A stretch of DNA of 64,000 nucleotides from Lodderomyces elongisporus (taxonomy: Eukaryota; Ascomycota; Pichiomycetes; Serinales; Debaryomycetaceae), in NCBI RefSeq assembly GCF_030384665.1, contig NC_083679.1, positions 1,054,001-1,118,000 of the forward strand, written 5' to 3'. The notes under the pieces are model-generated. The model had not been told where the DNA came from, searched no databases, and saw only the letters and a list, made by a program, of their open reading frames with translations. How positions within the stretch are numbered: the first letter of the stretch is position 1; each line of letters starts with the position of its first letter. Both the position numbers and the translations under genes were made by a program. Of this stretch, positions 1 through 10,076 are shown piece by piece.

Positions 1-1
1 C

Positions 2-400
2 CATCGAATCGAGAAGGCCAAGAAGATGTTCAATGACGATGATGATGCTCAAGATGCCAGTGGTAAAAAGGTGAAGCGCAAAGGTGGAGGACTATTCGAC
101 GATGAAAGTGATGGCGATGATGACGAGGAAGACGATGGTGGTGATGGTGAAAATGGAGAAGGTGGTGTTGGTGGTGAAAGAGGTGTACATTATAATGAAG
201 AAGACGGCGAGGATGGTGAAGGTGGTTCAAAGGAAGAGAGTTTATTGGGTGAGCCCGTGCTTGATGCTGAAGGGAACATCATAAGACGCAAACGAAAGTA
301 TAAAAAGAGGGCAGTTGAGTATGATGAGAATGGGAATGTAATAAAGAAAAAATACAAAAAGAGAAAGACAGCTGCCACGGCCGAAGGAGATAAGAAATAG
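2..400 (+). CDS. C-terminal end of a truncated acidic/basic-tailed protein
   Basis: The reading frame is open from the left edge of the window (from base 2) to the TAG at 398-400, so only the last 132 residues are present. An ATG exists at 26, but upstream codons in the same frame stay open, so this is very probably the tail of a longer gene. The tail has an Asp/Glu/Gly-rich stretch (roughly residues 30-75 of the visible part), then two similar basic blocks (RRKRKYKKR and KKKYKKRK), each following a DxxGN-type turn (DAEGNI, DENGNV). That looks like a small internal duplication. Such tails are common in nuclear chromatin or transcription proteins, for example Paf1-complex or remodeller subunits, but I do not recognise the family and no catalytic domain is visible. 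Confidence 0.7.
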   Translation, partial: HRIEKAKKMFNDDDDAQDASGKKVKRKGGGLFDDESDGDDDEEDDGGDGENGEGGVGGERGVHYNEEDGEDGEGGSKEESLLGEPVLDAEGNIIRRKRKYKKRAVEYDENGNVIKKKYKKRKTAATAEGDKK

Positions 401-999
401 TGGGAACTATACTATAAGAAAGGTAGATGTATGGATAAATATATAGAGAGAGGGCAGCAGCAATAGTTCTATTGGTCTTTTAGTAACTTCTTTCAATTCA
501 AGTTGATTAAACTAAATGATAATGTTGCCGATGCTGTTTGTACAAAGCTTACTAATGCACATGACACTTTTTGTAATGAACAGTAATGAAATCCAGTGCG
601 CACTAAAATTATTCTGATTCTGATTCTTCTTCCTCTTCTTCTTCTTCCGTTCTATTTCTCTCTTTCTCTCTTTCTCTCTTTCTCACACACTTCCTCACAC
701 TCTTTCTCATTTCTTAACGCTGAGATTGATCCCTTTGCAAAACTTAAATTGTTTTTCATTCACTCTTTCTCAGTTTTAACCCCTAGTCTATACACAACAC
801 ATAAAAACAGTATATCAAGTTCAGCAAATTCATAAAATTTGTCAAATTTGTCAAAAACAAAATCCTAAGAATACAGAATCAGAGTAAATAGAAAACATCG
901 AAATAACACCAGAAAACGCCAGTTTCTCTTTGAAGAAGAAAAAAAAAAGATCATTAATAAAAGGAAAATAAAAGAAAAAGGAATAAGATCAAATCAAGA
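401..999. other. Intergenic region upstream of SSM4
   Basis: About 600 bases between the truncated gene and SSM4. It holds pyrimidine tracts (CTTCTTCTTC and CTTTCTCTCTTT repeats at about 620-700) and an A-rich leader just before the SSM4 ATG. The open frame at 596-835 begins with GTG and is low-complexity Leu/Ser/Phe, so I do not call it a gene. No RNA gene was seen. Confidence 0.6.
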
Positions 1000-3900
1000 A
1001 TGGCCGATCTTGAACATACGTGTCGTATATGTCGTGGTGAAGGCACGCCATCTCAACCATTATACCACCCTTGTAAATGTCGAGGATCTATCAAATACAT
1101 CCATCAAGATTGTTTATTAGAATGGTTGAAGCATTCTAACAAGTCTAATAATGAAAAGTGTGATATATGTAATACCCCTTACCGGTTCAAGATCATTTAC
1201 GACCCAAATATGCCCAAGAAGATTCCCTTAAGTTTGGTTTGGCTGAAGTTTGTGCAGACTGTGTCTTCAACATTCACCAAGAGCACAAGTATAGCATTAT
1301 ATGTTGCGTGCATAATCATTCAGGTTCCAATATTCTGGATGTTTTGCGGTCGAGTTTACACATGGGCCATCGATGGAAGTCTACCCGAAAACAACCCAAA
1401 AGTATTGGATGCCTTATACTATGGGAACTACAATCTACGAGCAGTGTTAAGCAGTATGGAAAACTTGACACCAGCATTGAAAACATTAACAGAATGGAGG
1501 GTGTTTTTCAGCTATACATACTTTACGGGATTGAGACACTTGGTTATTTTGTTGATTGTGCATATTGCATTGTTTGTCGAGAGAGAATGGGTGATTCGCG
1601 ATGAGGGATACTTGAAGTTGTTAAATAGAAAGATTGGGCGTGAACCAAAGACGAAATTGGTTAATATGTTGCAGAATGCGATCCAAGGATTACGTGAACA
1701 ACAGAGAAACCGTGCTGAAGCGGAAGGAAGAGATGAAATGGAGGAGGGGGAAAGAAGAGAATTTAATCAGTTAGAGGCAGCACAAAATTTACAACGTTTG
1801 GACATGTTAACCAAAGCAATTGAAGATTTGCAAAATCAGGAAGCGGATGAACAAGCTAATAATGAGTTGCATGAGAATTTGAGAAGAGCAATCATCAGAG
1901 GTGAATTGTTTCATGAAAATCATGACGCAGAAGCACAAGAACAAGAGCAGCAACAACAACAACAACGAGAAGAAGAAGAAGAAAACGAGGAAATTGGCGT
2001 CATCAACAATACCAATATTGTTGCTGATGGTGACGATGAGGATGACGATGAGGATGCTGACTACGACGAAAACAGAAGCTATACAGACGATGATGACGCT
2101 GACAACGAACATACCGATGATGGTACTGATGATGATACTGATAATGAAAGCAGTTTCAGTCATCGTGGGGAAGATGGTGATGACGATTTGGAGATTATCG
2201 ACGAAAATGACTATAGTATCGTCGATATAGACGAAAGACCGGAAGTTTTTGGTTTTGATCAAAACAATAGAGAAGCGGTAGCAGCAGCAGTAGCATCAGA
2301 AGAAGAAGACGATGTCGATGATGATGATGATGATGATGATGACCATCTCAACATTGGTGGTCATCACAATCACCTTGACGACGTTGAAGACTTCAATTTT
2401 GATGATCATCAGCGGGATGATGTTGATAATGATGTTGATGAGGAGGAGGAAGAAGAAGAAGATGATGATGATGATGATGATTTGCGAGCAGGAGACGCCA
2501 ATGCCAACCAGAATGGCTTTTTTGCAGAGATTTTGGATATGTTTGGTGTTGTTTTGAATATCAAGACCCCGTTGATTTTGATGGTCATTTGTGATGCTAT
2601 TATTGTTGCATACTTGTTTGTTATTTATTTGATCCCTCAATTGTTGGGAAGCATTATTGCATACACTACAGGTTATATCTGGTTATTTTTTGCATATTTC
2701 CTGCCATCGACTGTTTATGAATCTGTTTTGTCCTTTTCGCAGCAGTACAAGACCGTAGAAACTGGATACGATATTGTCGACTTGTTGTACAACTCATTGG
2801 TCAAATACTGCATCATTCCAGCTATTACATTGTTGAAGGATGTATTTTTCAAACCTCGACAACTCACCGTTGTTGAAAGAAGTATACATTTAATCTTTGG
2901 ATACGGCCTTATATGTGGAGCTATCTACAAATCGATGAAGATGCTTGCTTCGAATCCAAAGCCACTTGTTGGCAATGCGAGAAAAGCATATAAGATCTTG
3001 TTTGAGATAACATCTACTGCAAAAGTGTTTACCGTATTTGGAATTGAAATATTTGTATTTCCATTATATTGTGGCTATTTGGTAGATTTTTGCCTTGCTG
3101 CAATCACAAATGAAGACCAATTACTATTCACTACATCAAATGAGTTCACGCAATTACATTGGGTTCGCATGTTGTTCCGCTGGAGCAGTGGAACTTTCTA
3201 TATGCTCATGTTTGCCCTTTTCATTGGGATGGTAAGAACAAAGATCTTACGTCCTGGTGTATTGTTTTTCATAAGGTCTCCTGATGATCAGAATGCCAGG
3301 TTGATACATGATGCATTGATGAAACCAATGGGATTGCAATTGTCAAGAATTTATCTTAGTGCAAAGGTCTACACAGGCTTTATACTTGTCGGTATTGGAG
3401 GTGTCACATGGGGTTTGAGATATTTTGTTTCTCGCGATGGCAAGGGAGTACTTTTACCTATTCAGTTCCCAACCACTGCATTTATTGTGTTTGCTGTTTT
3501 GGTAACTGCTATTGCCGAGTCTCAACCAATTATTACCAAATACGCAAGATTATATTGGACGAGAGCTTTTGAGCTAAGTGCACATAAATTGAGATTATCG
3601 CACTTTGTATTAGGAAAACCTATACTGTACGAACGTGGGTATACTATCTACCGCAATATCTATCAAAGGTTTGTTGCGCAACCAGTCCCAGATTATTCGC
3701 ATCCTGTCACTTATAGGGAAGCACAATCTATTTTCCAGTCCAACCCATCAGTCCATGCATGTTTTGTTCCAGATGGCAACTATGTGAGAGCACCAGATAA
3801 TGATACCGTATCACGGAAGTTTATCAAGAAATTATTTGTTCCCGTTACCAAAGATGATAAACTCTTGCGCGAGATTGATGAAGCAGATTTGCAAAGACGT

Positions 3901-4959
3901 TCCGGGTATGAAACTCCAACCAGTGAAGATGAAGATGATGCTACTAGTGATGACGCATACGCTATAGTGTATCGTCCGCCAAATTTCAAAGTGCGTTGCT
4001 TTGCATTGATATTTATGCTTTGGATATTTTCCGTGGTTCTTCTTCTTCCAATTGCAATGGTTGCCTTGCTTCTTGGTCGTCCATTCATTGTTGCAACGGT
4101 CACGATAGCTGAACAGATCAAGCCTGGCTTATCTGGTTTCGGCAATGCCAATTGGAAACTTGCTGACCTGGCTAGTCTTTCGTGTGGTCTTTTCTTATTG
4201 TTGAAACTTCTTGTTGTTTATGATCAAAAAATGGAGGCTGACGCAGGAAGAAATGAAGTAAGAGGAGAAGAAGAAGCAGCTGCTGCAGCTGCTGCAGCTG
4301 TTGTTGCGGATGTGGGTGCAGGTGCAGGTGTGGGTGCTGGAAATGTGGGTGCCGGGGCAAATGCTGCGCAGCCTGAAAATGGTCAAAACCCTTTACAAGT
4401 GGCATGGGAGTTTAATCGAGAAATGTTTAATCGAATTCCATGGGCTCTCCCGCTCCTTGCACTGATATCTGGATTATGGTCTGTTTATGTTGCCTTGGTG
4501 CATAAATTTTGCATTGATGATGCCTTATTCAAGTATATGGGCATTTCAATAACTGATCCGTCATTAAAGGCATTGTTTGTGCATTTCATAGCATCATGGT
4601 GGACTGTGTTTCCTGTGTTGCGAAGATATTTAGTGAATGCACAGCTCAATGTTTTGAGGGGAAACTTGAGCCTACATACATTCTTGAAGCGTACTGGGGT
4701 ATATACCTTGGTGTACAATTGCTCTATGCATGCGATTTTCTATTTTGCATTCCAGTATGGTTTGTCAAAATATGCAAACTTTACATTTAAAGACGTTGAT
4801 GATTTGGTCATTGTTAGAATGTTGGCTTTTTTGGCGTTTATTAGTGTCCAGTCATTTACACGCGGACTCAAGTTTTACTTTGCATTAAATGATCAAGTTA
4901 GACAAGAAAAATTCGTCAAGGGAAGAGCCATTGTCAATGACAATACGGAAACGCTGTAA
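1000..4959 (+). CDS. SSM4: ER membrane RING-CH E3 ubiquitin ligase (Doa10/Ssm4)
   Basis: This 1319-residue protein is the Doa10/Ssm4 E3 ubiquitin ligase of the ER and inner nuclear membrane, which sends ER and some soluble proteins to the proteasome (ERAD-C). The N-terminal RING-CH finger is complete, with Cys8, Cys11, Cys25, Cys27, His35, Cys38, Cys54 and Cys57 (C4HC3 order). Many hydrophobic segments follow, two before residue 200 and the rest from about 510 to the end, as in the 14-span family; length equals the Saccharomyces protein. Between the second and third membrane spans, at about residues 320-497, lies an unusually acidic Asp/Glu-rich cytosolic loop with Asp10 and Glu7 runs. A second low-complexity Ala/Gly loop sits near residue 1090. 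The start is the first ATG, followed at once by the finger. The gene is convergent with PMT1. Confidence 0.93.
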   Translation: MADLEHTCRICRGEGTPSQPLYHPCKCRGSIKYIHQDCLLEWLKHSNKSNNEKCDICNTPYRFKIIYDPNMPKKIPLSLVWLKFVQTVSSTFTKSTSIALYVACIIIQVPIFWMFCGRVYTWAIDGSLPENNPKVLDALYYGNYNLRAVLSSMENLTPALKTLTEWRVFFSYTYFTGLRHLVILLIVHIALFVEREWVIRDEGYLKLLNRKIGREPKTKLVNMLQNAIQGLREQQRNRAEAEGRDEMEEGERREFNQLEAAQNLQRLDMLTKAIEDLQNQEADEQANNELHENLRRAIIRGELFHENHDAEAQEQEQQQQQQREEEEENEEIGVINNTNIVADGDDEDDDEDADYDENRSYTDDDDADNEHTDDGTDDDTDNESSFSHRGEDGDDDLEIIDENDYSIVDIDERPEVFGFDQNNREAVAAAVASEEEDDVDDDDDDDDDHLNIGGHHNHLDDVEDFNFDDHQRDDVDNDVDEEEEEEEDDDDDDDLRAGDANANQNGFFAEILDMFGVVLNIKTPLILMVICDAIIVAYLFVIYLIPQLLGSIIAYTTGYIWLFFAYFLPSTVYESVLSFSQQYKTVETGYDIVDLLYNSLVKYCIIPAITLLKDVFFKPRQLTVVERSIHLIFGYGLICGAIYKSMKMLASNPKPLVGNARKAYKILFEITSTAKVFTVFGIEIFVFPLYCGYLVDFCLAAITNEDQLLFTTSNEFTQLHWVRMLFRWSSGTFYMLMFALFIGMVRTKILRPGVLFFIRSPDDQNARLIHDALMKPMGLQLSRIYLSAKVYTGFILVGIGGVTWGLRYFVSRDGKGVLLPIQFPTTAFIVFAVLVTAIAESQPIITKYARLYWTRAFELSAHKLRLSHFVLGKPILYERGYTIYRNIYQRFVAQPVPDYSHPVTYREAQSIFQSNPSVHACFVPDGNYVRAPDNDTVSRKFIKKLFVPVTKDDKLLREIDEADLQRRSGYETPTSEDEDDATSDDAYAIVYRPPNFKVRCFALIFMLWIFSVVLLLPIAMVALLLGRPFIVATVTIAEQIKPGLSGFGNANWKLADLASLSCGLFLLLKLLVVYDQKMEADAGRNEVRGEEEAAAAAAAAVVADVGAGAGVGAGNVGAGANAAQPENGQNPLQVAWEFNREMFNRIPWALPLLALISGLWSVYVALVHKFCIDDALFKYMGISITDPSLKALFVHFIASWWTVFPVLRRYLVNAQLNVLRGNLSLHTFLKRTGVYTLVYNCSMHAIFYFAFQYGLSKYANFTFKDVDDLVIVRMLAFLAFISVQSFTRGLKFYFALNDQVRQEKFVKGRAIVNDNTETL

Positions 4960-5291
4960 ATATGAGATCGATTAACCTTTGCAATATCTGTATAGTTTTG
5001 TATACTAATGATTGAAAAAGTGAAAAATTTTGAAACAAAGTATAATCATAACAAAGAGTTGTAATTTCCTTAATTTTTTACTTGCCCTTAATAAAGATAT
5101 CTACACAATTATACACTTGGGATGTAGTCTCAGAAAAAAAAAATACAAGTATCAGAATATTGATTATAAAATAAATTGTACGAAATTTGTTTATTTGTTC
5201 ATTTGTTCATTTGTTTATTTATTTGTTCATTTGTTTATTTATTTGTTTGCTTGCTTGCTTGCCTTCTTTAAATTGTCGACGCAGAATTCTC
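4960..5291. repeat. Convergent 3' region of SSM4 and PMT1 with TTGTTCATT/TTTATT short repeats
   Basis: The 332-base gap between two convergent genes is A+T-rich. At about 5185-5262 it carries a degenerate tandem of the units TTGTTCAT and TTGTTTAT, then TTGC units. It is probably 3' UTR and polyadenylation sequence for both genes. No gene is seen. Confidence 0.6.
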
Positions 5292-8200
5292 CTAAATAGC
5301 TATTTGCTCGTCATCTGGCTTTGGAGGTGCAGCTGCTTGAGGTTGTGGAGGTGCTTGTGCTTGTGCTTGTGCTTCTGACTTGATATCCTTCTTTGGTTGA
5401 GATTCAGGTTCTGCTTGTGCTGGCTTAGCCTCTGCTGCTTTAGCGTGAGCTTTTCTTACATCCTTGTGTATTTTATTTGCACCTGGGTCCTTTGGCCTTT
5501 TAGGTTGAAACTGTTTTTTAGCATCTTTCTTTGGCTCAGCAGATTTTTGTTCAATCGGTTTCTCATTGTTTTTCTCGAAATCTTTACCCTTTTCCTTCAC
5601 TTCTTCTTTTTCTTTTGCTAATTCGCCAAGATTCTCCAATGGTGGTGGGATATCATTTGCAAATTCCATTCTGTCTTCATAGCTATGCACTTCTTCCTCA
5701 GATTCATTTTGATCAAACGAAGTAATACTAGCCTTTCCGTTTGAATCTTTTTCCGATCTCACAACCTCTGCTTTACCTTTGGCTACTCTTGGCTCCTTGT
5801 TGCGTGTTTCTGAATCCTCAGCGGCTGGAACTTCACGCTTTTTGTTCTCTTTTGGAGTTTCAACTTTTGGTTCTGGTGGTGCCAATTGCTCCACTTGATC
5901 CTTGGCAGGGGCATCTTTGGCATTTTTTGGAGGATTTTCAATATGTTGCTCCAGTTTGGCAATCTTGGGTTTAGCAACAGGAGTTTTCTTGGCTTCAGTC
6001 ACCACGGTTGAAGCAGGGGTTGATTTCGACGCATGTTGAGGTACAGAGTTGATTTTTGACAATGAATAATCAGACAATTTCATATGGAAATTCTTACAGT
6101 CGTAGTCCCATGTTGAAAATGGTTTGGATAAGTCGCATGCGGTCTTGGTCCATGGAGTTCCATAAATCAATGGTGAGTAATTGATAAAAAACACAATACT
6201 AACCACAACAAATGCACCAGTAATGGTAAGTGCCATTTGTTGGAGTAATCTCACGCGCGATGTAAAGTACGAAGTGAAAATCTCAAAGAAATGGCCAAGT
6301 GCAAGAATACCAAAATACAATGCTGGAAGATAATGATGCAAAAACAATTGCCTTCCCATGATGTAAAATGGCAAGTAGTGCAACCCCCATCCGAGAACAT
6401 AACTAAAAGTTTCAACGTTAAAGTTGAACACCTCTTTGTGAGTCGAAACTGGTTTGCCCAAGTACCATCTCAATCCAGTAACTATGGAGTAAATGATAAA
6501 AGTAGCAATACATGCGGTAGTGGCCCACCATGTAACAGCGTTACCCAAGAGATAAATTTGTCTGTAATCCTTGCTCCAGTAATTGATACCTCTCAATAAC
6601 AATGGCCATTCGCTTGGATTACTTTGCCAATGGTGGTGGTCGGTTAAGCCAGAATTGATCTTCCACATTCTCTTGTGTGACTCAACAATCTTTTCCCATA
6701 ATGATAATTTGGGGTAATTAATGATTATTTGTTGGTCTTTAGGCAAGATATTGTTTTCATTTTGTTCAATGTACCAATAAGTCAATGGTCTTCTACCTTG
6801 GCCGGCTGCACTAACTTCTTGTTGACCAAAGCCCCATTCAGGCAATTTGACTTCACTTGAAAACAAGTAATTACCAGTCAATGCGTGTTTCAAACGGAAT
6901 ATGGTTTTCAATGCTTGCATAAACACTTTACCATTAGGGTCTTTGGTTCTGTGTTGAACAATTTCAACAATCCAATCGTCATTTCCGTCGCCTTTGAAAC
7001 CTTCAAAACCATAACAAGACACTTCCTTTTGCCAGTCGCGTTCACTAACTGGTGGTTTTTCATCGTGCGAGTGTAATCTTCTTCCAGAGTTGACGTGCTT
7101 GAGTCTAATCTTCATACCATTGATCAAGGGAACAAATGTATCATTGTAAATGGTTCCATTATATGGTTCAATCAACCATCTATTGTTTGAGTCCAAGTGT
7201 GGATACAATGTAATTTGTTGTTGCTTAGAGCCTGCTGGGTAGAAATGGTCATGCGAATGCAAGTATCCACCTTGAGTTTCTACATGACGAATGGTCACTA
7301 TGGAGCCCAAACCAACTTGCTCGGTAATGTTTGTTGGAATCTTGTTGCCTTCCAAACCTGATCTGAATGCGCTGCTCATAAAAGCACCACCATCACCTTC
7401 CTTGGATAATAATTGAAAGTGAATGGCAAAGAATCCCAAGTACAAGACGATTGGAATTCCAAGCAAGGCAAAACCTCTAAGAAAGAAATGCGCCCAAATC
7501 TTTTTAGCCGATACGGACAAGTCGCCAATAATGAACCAAAGTTGGTAAATGCACAAGATTCCCACCCATGCAAGGGTGAAGAGACCAACCCATTTTGAGC
7601 TCAATGCTAATCCCAAGGCAATACCGGTTGAAACCAATGCTTTAAACCATCCTATGGAGAAGGGCACTTGCACTTGGAATTTCTTAAACGCATAGATTGA
7701 AGCAGCAATAAAGAACAACAATGGAGAGTCCAAAAGAATATATCTTGAAATTGTCACATTTGAGTTTTCAATGAGTAACAAAAATGCAGTGATAAATGCA
7801 ATAATTGGACGAACACCCGATTGACGTAATGTCAAGTAGCACAAGACAACGGTTCCTACACCCAATAATGCAGGAAATTGTCTCATAAACACATAGGGAG
7901 TAGTGTCAGGAAACTTGTCACCAATGGACTTGAACTCGAAATCTCCATTAAAGCCACCAATGGAGGCAATTGAGGCGAAAAGCATCTTTGCCAATGGTGG
8001 GTGGACATCCATAAAAAAAGTCCCTAAAATGTATTTTCTGGCAAAGCCACCAAAATGGACTTCGTCAAACACAACTGAATCTGGGTTGGACAAGTGGTAT
8101 AATCTAACAATCAAGCCAATAACCACCAATGGTGCGAGAAAGATAAGGTCCTGTTTAGCAAATGATCTTTTCTTTACAATGATGGGAGTAGTATCGGTGA

Positions 8201-8351
8201 CCAAGTATTCTCTAACTACACCTTCTTTGAAAATAGGTGTCTCCAAAGGATCGAAGTTCAAGAGCCCACATCCATTTTCCAAAGAAGTTGTTTTGTTCTT
8301 CTTGTTGGCTTGTAATGCTGCCTTCCTGGCTGCATTGGATGGTTTAGCCAT
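5292..8351 (-). CDS. PMT1: Protein O-mannosyltransferase, PMT1 subfamily, with long charged C-terminal tail
   Basis: This enzyme transfers mannose from dolichyl-phosphate mannose to Ser/Thr of secretory proteins in the ER lumen (GT39 family). The ATG at 8351 gives 1019 residues; a TTG further upstream is not needed. The GT39 catalytic acidic pair is Asp96-Glu97 in VVFDEVHFGGF, followed by HPPLAKM. Multiple membrane spans surround a luminal MIR region (about residues 320-530) with three LHSHD/LxH-type repeats. The C-terminal part has the PFYIMGRQLFLHHYLPALYF block typical of the Pmt1 branch. Pmt1 normally pairs with Pmt2. From about residue 770 a hydrophilic tail of about 250 residues, rich in Lys/Glu/Pro/Ala, makes it clearly longer than the roughly 820-residue Saccharomyces protein. 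The divergent 5' side faces a 1.6-kb gap. Confidence 0.87.
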   Translation of the reverse strand: MAKPSNAARKAALQANKKNKTTSLENGCGLLNFDPLETPIFKEGVVREYLVTDTTPIIVKKRSFAKQDLIFLAPLVVIGLIVRLYHLSNPDSVVFDEVHFGGFARKYILGTFFMDVHPPLAKMLFASIASIGGFNGDFEFKSIGDKFPDTTPYVFMRQFPALLGVGTVVLCYLTLRQSGVRPIIAFITAFLLLIENSNVTISRYILLDSPLLFFIAASIYAFKKFQVQVPFSIGWFKALVSTGIALGLALSSKWVGLFTLAWVGILCIYQLWFIIGDLSVSAKKIWAHFFLRGFALLGIPIVLYLGFFAIHFQLLSKEGDGGAFMSSAFRSGLEGNKIPTNITEQVGLGSIVTIRHVETQGGYLHSHDHFYPAGSKQQQITLYPHLDSNNRWLIEPYNGTIYNDTFVPLINGMKIRLKHVNSGRRLHSHDEKPPVSERDWQKEVSCYGFEGFKGDGNDDWIVEIVQHRTKDPNGKVFMQALKTIFRLKHALTGNYLFSSEVKLPEWGFGQQEVSAAGQGRRPLTYWYIEQNENNILPKDQQIIINYPKLSLWEKIVESHKRMWKINSGLTDHHHWQSNPSEWPLLLRGINYWSKDYRQIYLLGNAVTWWATTACIATFIIYSIVTGLRWYLGKPVSTHKEVFNFNVETFSYVLGWGLHYLPFYIMGRQLFLHHYLPALYFGILALGHFFEIFTSYFTSRVRLLQQMALTITGAFVVVSIVFFINYSPLIYGTPWTKTACDLSKPFSTWDYDCKNFHMKLSDYSLSKINSVPQHASKSTPASTVVTEAKKTPVAKPKIAKLEQHIENPPKNAKDAPAKDQVEQLAPPEPKVETPKENKKREVPAAEDSETRNKEPRVAKGKAEVVRSEKDSNGKASITSFDQNESEEEVHSYEDRMEFANDIPPPLENLGELAKEKEEVKEKGKDFEKNNEKPIEQKSAEPKKDAKKQFQPKRPKDPGANKIHKDVRKAHAKAAEAKPAQAEPESQPKKDIKSEAQAQAQAPPQPQAAAPPKPDDEQIAI

Positions 8352-9962
8352 GGTGTGCAATTGAGAAGTATCAGCTTTTCTTTATTTGAAGAAGGGAAAG
8401 AAAAGAAGGGAAGGAAAGTGTGGGAAAGTGTCTCTTTGGTAAAATGAAAGTTAACAAAAATAAAAATATAAATTTGAAAAATAAAAAATTAAGAAAATAA
8501 AAAATTCAGAGTTCCAGGCCACGTTACGTTTTGTTTTTGTTAGAGAATGACAGAGAGAGAGAAAAAGAAGAGAAAAAGTTGACAACACACACAAATTTAC
8601 ACGCTGTTCCCGCACTTTTTGTTCTCTCTTTGTGTGTGTGTATGTGTGTGGGTGAAGCGAACAACGAAGGAGAAGGAAACTTGAGTTGATTTTTTTTTCA
8701 GTACGAGAGAGAAAAAAAATTAACTTAATAAAAGACAAAAAATGGACAGAGAAATAATGCATGTGTAAACAAAGAGTAAAAGATTTTTATTTTCAGTTAG
8801 GAATAAAGATCGAAGGAAATGAGGGAAAGAAATAGCTGGAGAACAGAATCTAATGGATGAATTTGGAATCTTCTTTTGTATTGCAATTGAGTGTAGCATG
8901 TTTGTTTGTATTCTTTGGTTATCAGAAAACTGAAATAAGCTCTTTCTCATTCTGAATAAAAAAAAACAAAATATCAGAACTATATGCTGTGCAATTGACT
9001 AGAGAATCACGTTTGACTATTGAAAGTTTCCACCAAATCACGTCTCTCTCTCTATTATCTGTTGCACTTTCCATGGAGTTTAGAATAGATCAAGCCTCGA
9101 CAAACACATAGCATAGAAAGCTCAACAACGTAAATTATATGTAAAACCACATACGCGCGCACACGCGTATATCTTTTTTTGCTTTGTTTAATTTTTTTTT
9201 TTTTTCTTTTCTCGTGAAAAATTTCGTACTGGTTATAGTGCGCTAGTGGTGCTAGTAGTTAATTCTGGCGCAAGTTAGCACCCAGTGCACGCCGCGGATA
9301 TCGGTAATGGTGTATATATATATATATATTGCAATAGAACCATGTAACATAATAAGCGTAATTCGGATACAACATTGAATTGATATACCAATCATGAACA
9401 TTAAGAATTAAATTTGTCAAACGGAAAACTTGTTTTTTCTTCTTAACTCATGTTTCTTTAATCTAGTTATCAAATTCTATATTTTGTAATTCTTTTCACA
9501 ATAGATTTATTTATTTATTTATTTTTTGGTTGTAATTCTAGCCAAAAAAGTCTTATTCATCAAGAACCAGGCACATATAGCAATACAAAACTGACCTCAA
9601 TCTGGAAAAAGATTGGATGATTTAATATGAAATTCATTGAAACCAAGAGTTAACAGAAAGCTTTAGAACTTTCTTAATTACAAGAGCTCAACTTAAAACG
9701 CTAGAGTACATTATATGTCAATACAAAAATAAGAAAAAAAAATGCAGCAACATCAAAATGCATAAAACTTTTGACAATTAGTCGTAATCAACTAAATTGA
9801 TTATTTTGGTAATGAACCTATATGCACATACTTAACCATATTCTTTTGAACAGAAATCCACTTTTTTATTTATATATATATATATCTTATTATTAGCTCA
9901 GATAATACTTTTTGTATATATTATTATATATATAACCCAGCAAAAACATTTGTTAATAAAAT
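8352..9962. other. Gene-free region between PMT1 and tRNA-Leu
   Basis: 1.6 kb of A+T-rich DNA that serves as the PMT1 5' region and the upstream flank of the tRNA gene. It holds GAGA and GT-rich tracts (8540-8660), an ACGCGT (MCB-type) hexamer at 9163-9168 next to an alternating CG/CA stretch, a (TA)n run at about 9313-9329 and further TA runs near 9870-9935. I found no open frame or RNA gene I can support, and no LTR next to the tRNA. Confidence 0.5.
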
Positions 9963-10065
9963 GGATGGATGGCCGAGCTGGTTTAAGGCGTCAGGGTAAG
10001 GTTAATATCTTTACCATACTTTCCTGATCTCTTCGGAGGCGCGAGTTCGAATCTCGTTCCATTCA
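9963..10065 (+). tRNA. tRNA-Leu(AAG) with a 20-nt intron
   Basis: The sequence folds as a type II tRNA. The acceptor stem GGATGGA/TCCATTC has discriminator A10065. The D stem is GCC/GGC and the anticodon stem is TCAGG (9991-9995) with CCTGA (10023-10027). A long variable arm starts at 10028, and the T arm is GCGAG-TTCGAAT-CTCGT. The loop reads G32 T33 AAG G37, so the anticodon AAG is at 9998-10000 (leucine, CUU and, through inosine, CUC/CUA). The intron is 10002-10021, inserted after position 37 as usual, and its CTTTAC can pair with the anticodon region GTAAGG. Mature length is 83 nt before CCA. The internal B box (TTCGAAT region) is clear, and a T-run just downstream would stop Pol III. This is not the serine tRNA(CAG) of the clade, because the anticodon and body differ. 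Confidence 0.93.
10002..10021 (+). other. Intron of tRNA-Leu(AAG)
   Basis: These are the twenty nucleotides left over once the anticodon stem TCAGG/CCTGA and a seven-base loop are formed. It lies one base 3' of the anticodon, the standard eukaryotic position, and contains a CTTTAC segment complementary to the anticodon side. Confidence 0.85.
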
Positions 10066-10076
10066 TTATTTTTTTG
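10066..10076 (+). terminator. Pol III T-run terminator of the tRNA-Leu gene
   Basis: A run of seven T residues begins within ten bases of the tRNA 3' end, as expected for RNA polymerase III termination. A further T-rich run follows after about 30 bases. Confidence 0.75.

Noticed and set aside
9963..10065. Reading the tRNA as the clade's Ser tRNA(CAG)
   Set aside because: CAG occurs at 9992-9994, but that is in the anticodon stem. The loop gives AAG after T33, and the body does not resemble the known Ser(CAG) tRNA.
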